DNA of 64,000 nucleotides from Streptomyces cirratus. GTDB lineage: Bacteria; Actinomycetota; Actinomycetes; Streptomycetales; Streptomycetaceae. The position numbers and the translations under genes were made by a program. This document shows positions 58,009 to 64,000 of this stretch, in pieces (the first letter of the stretch is position 1; every line of letters begins with the position of its first letter). The stretch spans positions 62,001 through 126,000 of the forward strand of contig NZ_BMVP01000016.1 in the NCBI RefSeq assembly GCF_014650775.1, in the 5' to 3' direction. The notes beneath the pieces are model-generated. The model made no database searches, was not told where the DNA came from, and saw only the letters and a list, made by a program, of their open reading frames with translations.

Positions 58009-59055
58009 TCAGTCGTCGGGGTCGGCGCGTTCCAGGGCCGGACGCAGGCCCGGCTGGGACTCCGTCAGCAAGTAGTCCGCCACGGCCGTGTCGGTGACCA
58101 GACTGGTCACCAGGCCCGACCGGAGTACCGCCCCGATCGCCGAGGCCTTGCGCAGGCCGCCGGCGATCGCCACCACCTCGGGGATCCGGCGCAGCCGGTC
58201 CGCCTCGACGGTGATGCAGCGCTCGCCGAGGTCGCGGCCGACCCGACGGCCCTCGGCGTCGAACAGGTGTGCGGACATTTCGGCCGCGACGCCGAGCGAG
58301 GCGTAGTGCGCCCGTTCGTCGTCGCTGAGCATGTCGTGCACGGTGGAGATGCCGGGCTCCCACGAGCCGATGGACACCGCGGCGACGGTCACCTTGTCGA
58401 AGTACTCGAAGGCCCGCGCGATGCCCGTCTGGCTGCGCAGCGCGGCCGCGGTCGCCGGGTCGGGCAGCAGCATCGGCGCGTAGATCGGGTGCGCGTCACC
58501 GCCCGAGACCTGGGCGGCCCTGCGCACGGCCTCCACGGAACCGCGCTCCGCCGTCCCCGCGTCGTACACGCCGGTCAGCTGGACCACGGTGCACGGCGGC
58601 AGCCGGTGCAGCGAGGCGGCCATGTGGATGGTCGAGCGGCCCCAGGCGAGACCGAGCACGTCGCCCTCGTTGACCAGCTCGCCCAGCAGGTCGGCGGCGA
58701 CCGCGCCGAGGTTCTCCGGGTCCGGGGCGTCCTCGGTCGCGTCGGCCGGGGACTCGACCACCACGGCGTGCCGCAGCCCGTACCGGGCCCGCAGCGCGTC
58801 GGAACGCTCGGCGTCCAGCTCCGCGGGGACCCTGATCTCGATGCGCACGAGGTCGCGTTCGAGGGCGGTCTCCAGGACCCGGGCCACCTTGAAGCGGCTC
58901 ACGCCGAACTCCTCGGCGATCTGGATCTTGGACTTGCCCTCCAGGTAGAAACGGCGGGCCATGGCCGCCGCCTGCACCAGCTCCGCGGGTCCCATCCGCA
59001 GGGCTGACCGTCCCGCCGACATTGCAGACACCGCGTTCTCCTCACTGCTGTTCAC
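58009..59055 (-). CDS. SorC/DeoR-like sugar-binding transcriptional regulator
   Basis: A 348-residue regulator with an N-terminal helix-turn-helix (KSKIQIAEEFGVSRFKVARV, about 40-59) and a SorC-type phosphosugar-binding domain (about 95-345) with GLAWGRSTIHMAASL and the VAAVSIGSWEPG loop. It lies 79 bases after rpe, in the same direction, so control of a pentose-phosphate step in response to a sugar phosphate is natural to suppose. GTG start at 59055; an ATG at 59022 is an alternative. Confidence 0.9.
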   Translation of the reverse strand: MNSSEENAVSAMSAGRSALRMGPAELVQAAAMARRFYLEGKSKIQIAEEFGVSRFKVARVLETALERDLVRIEIRVPAELDAERSDALRARYGLRHAVVVESPADATEDAPDPENLGAVAADLLGELVNEGDVLGLAWGRSTIHMAASLHRLPPCTVVQLTGVYDAGTAERGSVEAVRRAAQVSGGDAHPIYAPMLLPDPATAAALRSQTGIARAFEYFDKVTVAAVSIGSWEPGISTVHDMLSDDERAHYASLGVAAEMSAHLFDAEGRRVGRDLGERCITVEADRLRRIPEVVAIAGGLRKASAIGAVLRSGLVTSLVTDTAVADYLLTESQPGLRPALERADPDD

Positions 59056-59134
59056 ACTCTCGACTCGCCGTTCATCCTGTCAGATCCGACGGCCGTTGAT
59101 CAGCCCGTACAGCGTCGGTTCACCGAGCTGTTCA

Positions 59135-59833
59135 TCAAGCCTTGGCCCCGTGGTCGCAAGCCCAGGGCGCCGCCGCGATCGCCGCGCCCGCCTGCTCGCG
59201 CAGCGACCGTACGGCGGCGGCCGGATCGGGGGCCCCGTAGACCGCGCTCCCGGCGACGAAGACGTCCGCGCCGGCCTCCGCGACCCGCTCGATCGTCGAG
59301 GCCGAGACCCCGCCGTCCACCTGGAGCCACAGCTCCAGTCCGTGCTTGGCGATCATCTCCCGGGTGCGGCGGATCTTGGGCAGCATGATGTCCAGGAAGG
59401 CCTGGCCGCCGAAGCCGGGCTCGACGGTCATGATCAGCACCATGTCCAGTTCGGGCAGGATGTCCTCGTACTGCTCGATCGGGGTGGCCGGCTTGAGCGC
59501 CATGGCCGCCCGCGCGCCCTTGGCCCGGATCTCCCGCGCCAGCCGCACGGGCGCGGCGGCGGCCTCGGCGTGGAAGGTGACCGACCCCGCACCGGCCTCC
59601 ACGTACTGCGGCGCCCAGCGGTCCGGGTTCTCGATCATGAGGTGCAGGTCGAGCGGAATGTCCGTCGCGCGGCTCAGGGACTCCACGATCGGCACGCCGA
59701 GGGTGAGGTTCGGGACGAAATGGTTGTCCATGACGTCGACATGCAGCCAGTCGGCCCCCTCGACGGCCTTCGCCTCCTCGGCGAGTCGGGCGAAGTCGGC
59801 GGACAGGATGCTGGGATTGATCTGAACGGCCAT
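59135..59833 (-). CDS. rpe: Ribulose-phosphate 3-epimerase
   Basis: A 232-residue TIM-barrel enzyme interconverting ribulose 5-phosphate and xylulose 5-phosphate. It starts INPSILSADFARL; the metal/catalytic residues are in HVDVMDNHFVPN (H and D), DLHLMIENP, MTVEPGFGGQ and the second Asp in LQVDGGVS, followed by the phosphate-binding VAGSAVYG. Complete, and typical in length (a short Ala-rich C-terminal tail). Upstream of the SorC regulator. Confidence 0.97.
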   Translation of the reverse strand: MAVQINPSILSADFARLAEEAKAVEGADWLHVDVMDNHFVPNLTLGVPIVESLSRATDIPLDLHLMIENPDRWAPQYVEAGAGSVTFHAEAAAAPVRLAREIRAKGARAAMALKPATPIEQYEDILPELDMVLIMTVEPGFGGQAFLDIMLPKIRRTREMIAKHGLELWLQVDGGVSASTIERVAEAGADVFVAGSAVYGAPDPAAAVRSLREQAGAAIAAAPWACDHGAKA

Positions 59834-59967
59834 GCCCCAAGCGTGCCATGCCGGACACCACTTCCGGCCATGACCCCGGAAGTCCCGATCCCGTCAGCCG
59901 TGCTTAAACGAGGGGCCCACTCACTTCACGCCGGCTTAACCCCCGGTCCGCGTTCCGTCCCGGCCCT

Positions 59968-61398
59968 TCACAGGGGCGGCGCCCCGCGCAAGTGACGCAT
60001 GAGCTGCTCCAGGGCGGTCCAGCTCTCGGCGCTCCCGCCGTCGCCGAGCGGGTAGTAATAACCCGGCCGGCCCCGGTGTCCCAGCCGCACCGGTGGTTCC
60101 TTGAGCGGCGTCCGGCTCGCGGTGTCGCGTCCTGCCTCGTCGACCTCCGCCGGTCCCAGCACGAACGCGTACGGCAGCGGCGGGGGCTCGAAGCGCGGCG
60201 GGGCGCTCAGGTCCCGGCGCGCCTCGCGCACCTGGCACATCATGGTCCGCAGCCCGTGCCGGACCACCAGCTCGTCGGCCAGCTCCGGCAGCGCCTCCAG
60301 GGCCGGCTCCTCACCCGGGCCGTACCCCACGGTGAGGGTGACGTCCTCCTCCACGCCCTCCGGGGTGCGGATCACGCGCAGGGTGGCGACGGCGGGCCGG
60401 TCCGGGGCGCCGACGACCACCGTCCAGGTGGAACGGGGTGCGCGCTCGTACGCCACGTCGGTCAGCTGCCGCCGCGACCAGGTCAGTCCGGCCGGCTCCG
60501 ACGTCCCCCAGCCGGCCGGCGGACCGCCGGTGAGTGCCTGCCAGGCGGCTTCCACCGCGCCGCCGAGAACGAGATCCGCATCGGCGCGGTGCAGGGTACG
60601 GAAGGAGACGATGAGCTGACGCTCGCCGGTGGGCTCGTACGCCTGCGTGAAGGCGTCCGCCACGGGGGTCTCACCCCTCTCGTCCCGGTCCGGGGTGAAG
60701 GCGCCATCCCGCCATTCCAGTACCGCACCGGTCAGCCCGTCGTAATAGCCGCACCGCTCGTCCTGCACCACCCAGCGCGAGGGGGTGGACTGCAGCAGCA
60801 TGCGGGTGGCCATGGAGAGGCGGCAGTGCGGAGGGGTGACGATCTGCAAGGAGCGGTCGCTTTCGAGGGTGGCCCGCAGGGCATCGGAGAGCCAGCTCGT
60901 CATGGGTACGACCGGCCGGTCCTGGAGGACGACGGCGGCCTCGTCGGTGAGCATGTCGACAGCCGGCTGGGCAGCAGCGGGGGCCGGCACCGCGGTGACG
61001 CCCGAGACATCGACGGGCCGGGCCGCGCCGACCGTGCCGGGGGCGTCCGGCGGCCATACCCGGCCGCCCAGCAGCATGGTCATACGGGCCGCGAACGCAC
61101 CCGCGAGCTGCTCCGCCTGGGGGACGCCGACAGCGGCCCGGACCTCGATCCACCAGGCCGGGCCGTCCCCTGACGGCTCGGAGCCGGGCCCCAGCAACCT
61201 GGCCGCCTCGCCCGGCACCTGGAGCGGCAGCGGCACCTCGATGGAGACGAGCGGCCGCCCCTCGGCATCACAGAGCTGCACCACGGCACCCTCACCGGCG
61301 GTCTCGACCCGCATGTCCGGCCCGCCCGCGAGCAACCCGGCCAGCACGCTCAGCGGGTCGGGCATCCTCTCGGTGAGCGCGATCACGTCGGTAGTCAT
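59968..61398 (-). CDS. DUF6177-like protein
   Basis: A 476-residue soluble protein with no signal peptide and no recognised motif. It has the layout I associate with DUF6177, a family seen near type VII secretion/polymorphic-toxin loci in Streptomyces: ALTERMPDPLSVLAGLLAG start, SWLSDALRATLESDRSLQIVTPP, and YYDGLTGAVLEW, with a YYYPLGDGGSAESWTALEQLMRHL end. An EndoU toxin/immunity pair lies upstream, in keeping with this. The ATG overlaps the end of a degraded ORF (ATGA). Confidence 0.6.
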   Translation of the reverse strand: MTTDVIALTERMPDPLSVLAGLLAGGPDMRVETAGEGAVVQLCDAEGRPLVSIEVPLPLQVPGEAARLLGPGSEPSGDGPAWWIEVRAAVGVPQAEQLAGAFAARMTMLLGGRVWPPDAPGTVGAARPVDVSGVTAVPAPAAAQPAVDMLTDEAAVVLQDRPVVPMTSWLSDALRATLESDRSLQIVTPPHCRLSMATRMLLQSTPSRWVVQDERCGYYDGLTGAVLEWRDGAFTPDRDERGETPVADAFTQAYEPTGERQLIVSFRTLHRADADLVLGGAVEAAWQALTGGPPAGWGTSEPAGLTWSRRQLTDVAYERAPRSTWTVVVGAPDRPAVATLRVIRTPEGVEEDVTLTVGYGPGEEPALEALPELADELVVRHGLRTMMCQVREARRDLSAPPRFEPPPLPYAFVLGPAEVDEAGRDTASRTPLKEPPVRLGHRGRPGYYYPLGDGGSAESWTALEQLMRHLRGAPPL

Positions 61399-61810
61399 GC
61401 GGTGTTCCCCCTGGCTGCTTGATCATTGTTATCCCCGAGCAGCGCCTCGGCGCGAACGCGAAGGTCGTCGTCCGCCAGCTCCACAAAGCCCGCTTCGACA
61501 TCGCGCACGATGCGCCACCGGACCTCGCACCATGAACTGACGAACTCCATCGCCCCGACCGTCACACAGCCCGGCCCGGTGAGTGACGACTCGTGGTTCC
61601 CGTGCGTGCCAACGCGCCCGGATGCGCACGTCGTCGCCATCGCGGGTCAGCTTCGCACCTGGTTACACACCAGGACGGCGTCTTCGGCATCGCATGAGCA
61701 CATCTCACCGACGGCGTCCGCCAAGTCGGCTGCCACGGCATTAAGACGCCCACGGAGGCAGTGCGACCGGGCCGGATCTCGAATCCCCTGTACGGGATGT
61801 CGGCTGTCAC
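61395..61810 (-). pseudogene. Decayed small ORF upstream of the DUF6177-like gene
   Basis: A GTG at 61810 opens TADIPYRGFEIRPGRT with coding-like composition, but the coding signal then moves to another frame (LRGRLNAVAADLADAVGEMC, SCDAEDAVLVCNQVRS). That frame meets a TGA at 61649-61647, after which it continues with high third-position GC to 61395 (EVRWRIVRDVEAGFVELADD). One frameshift plus one nonsense change would explain it. The last 51 codons from the ATG at 61550 could still be a small gene. The stretch up to 62041 has no convincing gene. Family not recognised. Confidence 0.4.
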
Positions 61811-62041
61811 CTATCGCCCCGGAACGCTCGGCTCGGCAGGCCCGGAGAACTCCGGCACGCCGAATGCGCTGTCGCCGCACCGCCGAGGAACCTCGTTCGT
61901 GGAAGCTTGCTCCGGACGCGTCGATGCCACACACCGGTTCTGAATCTGCGGGGAGAACGGCGGCTCGCCGTGACTCCCGGCGAATCATTGCTGCCGGACC
62001 ACCTGCCATCGCGGCCGGCACCGGCCACTCGGCGGGAGCGG

Positions 62042-62476
62042 TCAAGCCCCGCGGTATTCGCGGATCCCCTCCAGCGGATCGCGGCCCTGCTCCTCGGCGT
62101 ACTGCCGTCGTCGCGCGTCGGCCTTCTCAGGATTCGCCTGGCAGCAGTAGTCCCAGAAGTCGATCAGCACCCGGAACGCGTCATCGAGGGTGTATTCACC
62201 CCGGACATGGTCGACGAAGAAGTTTTCCACCCTCACGCCCCGAGGACTGATGGTGACGGTGTGCGCATTCCCGTCCAGGTCCTCCGGCGCGAAAGCCGGG
62301 TTGGTCTGCGCTTCGGCCACGAGATCGATCGCCTCCAGGACGGACAGCGGCGAGAGCTGGATGTCAGCCGTCACCCACTCCCCCAGGAACATCAGCTCAT
62401 CAGGCCCACAGAAGAATGGCGTCCCGGACTTCTCAACGTAGTACTGAGTGCGAATCACTAATCTGTTCTCCTTCAT
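62042..62476 (-). CDS. Probable immunity protein for the EndoU toxin
   Basis: A 144-residue acidic soluble protein (IRTQYYVEKSGTPFFCGPDE, ITLike strands, FFVDHVRGEYTLDDAFRVLI, DFWDYCCQANPEKADARRR). I do not recognise a named immunity family. The call rests on position: its ATG is two bases after the toxin stop (TAGCCATG), in the same direction, the standard place for immunity genes. Lower GC than the core genes around it, which suits a recently acquired cassette. Confidence 0.7.
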   Translation of the reverse strand: MKENRLVIRTQYYVEKSGTPFFCGPDELMFLGEWVTADIQLSPLSVLEAIDLVAEAQTNPAFAPEDLDGNAHTVTISPRGVRVENFFVDHVRGEYTLDDAFRVLIDFWDYCCQANPEKADARRRQYAEEQGRDPLEGIREYRGA

Positions 62477-62478
62477 GG

Positions 62479-64000
62479 CTAATTCGGCATGAGCGGGTAA
62501 ACGGTCTTCGCGTCCCCCGTGAGCGGGTCGAAGTAACCTTCGAACTTGATGCCCTTCCAGTCCCCCTGCCACTTGTTGGTGATGGGGTTAACCACACGGC
62601 CGTTCTCGAAGGCTTTTTCCATGGCGCGCCTGACCTGCTTCTCCGTCCAACCTGCAGGAAAGAAAGTCGTCTTGGCCCGCTTCATCACCATCAACCCGGT
62701 TCGCGGATCACGCATCCACACGTTTCCCGTAGTCAGGCCCGTTTTATTGTCGATCTCGATGATCTTCGGAACCTTGACCATATGGCTGTTGAGATCGCGT
62801 CCACCGGGTCGGAAATGGTACCCCGACACCTTTGGATTGCCATTGCGATCGTACTTGAGCTCACCCTGCAGTACATGCTCGAAGGTGTGCTCAGGGATAC
62901 GGCCGCCCTTCGGCAGCGGAGGAAACTCTTCTACCCCCGGCCCATCTTGATTGGGGGTGTGTGCGTCCCCGCCTTGATCAGCACCCGTCCCCGCAGGCTG
63001 TCCTGCGTCCGGGCCGACGGGGTCATGTGAGTCGCCACCGTGACCGGAACCCGAGCCGTGACCTGCCGGGTCCTGAACGGGGCCATGCCCGCCATGACTC
63101 GCGTGAGGCGCACTGTGCCCGGCACCGGACAGGGAAGCACGGTCTACGTCATGCGCCCTGGGGCCGGGCGTCCTACCGCTCGGACCATGCTCACCGCTGG
63201 GCGAGGCGGCGTGGGCGGTCGGGGATTCGGCAGCATGCCCGCCCACGTACGGGACGCTACCCCTGCCGTCGCCACCCGTCGGGTGGCCCGTGCCGTTCTC
63301 TACACGGCTGGGGCCGCCCGCGCCTTCGAGGACCTTCGGCTCTTCCTTGACCGGCGCGGTCTCGTGCTCGTGGATGTCGGGCAGGTCGTCTTTGTGCGGC
63401 TCCCTGACGGGTTCGGTGTCGGGAACGACGTTGCCGTTCTCGTCCCGGATGAACCCGTCGGCGCCGATGACCCGCTTGTTGCCGGCGGGGTCGACGTATT
63501 CGTGGCCGGGAATCGCGGGTGCCTCGCCGGGATGCGGCGAGGCACCGGAGGGCACGTTGCGGGCCATGTCGTCGACACCCGCCCGGCTGGCCCTCAGGCC
63601 CTCCATGAGGTCGCCGACCTTGAGCTTGGTGACGACCGCCGCCTTGCCGAGGTAGCTCATCGGGTCGACGAGCGCCCCCGCCTTGCCCACCGTGGTCGCG
63701 ACCTCCGCGGCCACACCCAGCTTCCCGGCCTTGCCGAGCTTGAGCAGCGTGCCCGAGCCGAGGGTCACTCCGTTGAACACGACCGTCCCGAACGCCCGCG
63801 ACGGGTTCTTGTCCCACTCGTCCCACGCGACCAGCGACTTGCCGAAGTCGCGCAGGGCCGCCTTCTGCTTGTCGCTGTCACTGTGGTCGACCGGCCCGAA
63901 CATCTTGTCCATCGCCCAGTCGTACGGGGTCATGAGGTATGCACTGATACCGCCGAAGACATTGCCGATGCCCGACCAGGTCTTCTTGAAGGTGTCCCAG
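62479..64000 (-). CDS. Polymorphic toxin with C-terminal EndoU ribonuclease domain (5' end beyond the window)
   Basis: About 506 C-terminal residues are visible and the frame stays open to the right edge (WDTFKKTWSGIGNVFGGISA before the first internal Met at 63933). A helical region with two hydrophobic stretches comes first, then a long Gly/His/Pro-rich linker (62.94-63.4 kb). Numbering from that Met, the toxin domain (about 340-484) has HTFEHVLQGE (H349, H353), SGYHFRPGG (H373), TTFFPAGWT and a final TVYPLMPN, the pattern of bacterial EndoU RNases used in contact-dependent and type VII toxins. Secretion is probably by a type VII system. Confidence 0.85.
   Translation of the reverse strand, partial: WDTFKKTWSGIGNVFGGISAYLMTPYDWAMDKMFGPVDHSDSDKQKAALRDFGKSLVAWDEWDKNPSRAFGTVVFNGVTLGSGTLLKLGKAGKLGVAAEVATTVGKAGALVDPMSYLGKAAVVTKLKVGDLMEGLRASRAGVDDMARNVPSGASPHPGEAPAIPGHEYVDPAGNKRVIGADGFIRDENGNVVPDTEPVREPHKDDLPDIHEHETAPVKEEPKVLEGAGGPSRVENGTGHPTGGDGRGSVPYVGGHAAESPTAHAASPSGEHGPSGRTPGPRAHDVDRASLSGAGHSAPHASHGGHGPVQDPAGHGSGSGHGGDSHDPVGPDAGQPAGTGADQGGDAHTPNQDGPGVEEFPPLPKGGRIPEHTFEHVLQGELKYDRNGNPKVSGYHFRPGGRDLNSHMVKVPKIIEIDNKTGLTTGNVWMRDPRTGLMVMKRAKTTFFPAGWTEKQVRRAMEKAFENGRVVNPITNKWQGDWKGIKFEGYFDPLTGDAKTVYPLMPN

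Noticed and set aside
61562..62045. Two or three separate small genes in the gap downstream of the immunity gene
   Set aside because: Frames overlap one another, composition switches frame, and no ribosome sites are convincing; better explained as one decayed ORF plus non-coding DNA.

Overview
The window looks like a core-chromosome segment of a Streptomyces or a close relative. It is very GC-rich with strong G/C third positions and many GTG starts. It holds a WhiB protein, an actinobacterial GuaB1, a chitinase under DasR-type repeats, an ECF41 sigma factor and partner-switch (STAS/PP2C) proteins. No rRNA, tRNA, CRISPR array, PKS/NRPS cluster or intact insertion sequence was seen.

Left part (1-24 kb). 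A riboflavin operon (ribD-ribE-pnuC-ribBA, minus strand) sits behind an FMN riboswitch. Divergent from it is a secreted GH18 chitinase behind two dre-like 12-mers. Next come an ECF41 sigma factor whose probable target promoter lies inside its own 3' end and drives an NAD(P)-binding oxidoreductase; a GC-rich repeat array; an MFS exporter; a uracil/xanthine permease; a DUF5995-like gene; a lysine 2-monooxygenase/aminovaleramidase pair (davB-davA); a GNAT; a WhiB; an Lrp regulator with an amino-acid permease; an SGNH hydrolase; a repeat lipoprotein; and a LytTR/LytS two-component system around a sodium:solute symporter.

Middle (24-53 kb). guaB1, an XdhC maturation factor coupled to a transposase-derived gene that has lost its DDE residues, and a TMEM175 channel lead into the most striking part of the window. 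From 52,860 down to 29,366, 24 consecutive minus-strand genes have no gap over about 70 bases and many stop/start overlaps. They encode three DJ-1/PfpI proteins, four SnoaL/NTF2-like proteins, a ThDP enzyme, a GMC oxidoreductase, a VOC protein, an AGE-type epimerase, GlgX between two STAS proteins, an RsbW-like kinase, a PP2C phosphatase, a MinD-like ATPase, an aldehyde dehydrogenase, an F420-reductase-like protein, a three-subunit molybdenum hydroxylase, an MFS exporter and a cyclic-nucleotide-domain histidine kinase. I read this as one long directon joining sugar/aldehyde oxidation, carbonyl-damage control and stress signalling. Its substrate is not apparent.

Right part (53-64 kb). Divergent from the directon are a UBP zinc-finger protein overlapping a receiver-thioredoxin-reductase-like fusion that lacks the CxxC. 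Then come an ABM monooxygenase/truncated haemoglobin pair, a secreted barnase-type RNase with its barstar, a small CarD-like protein, a SorC-type regulator, rpe, a DUF6177-like gene, a decayed ORF, and the C-terminus of a polymorphic toxin with an EndoU RNase domain followed by its probable immunity gene. The toxin gene runs off the right edge.
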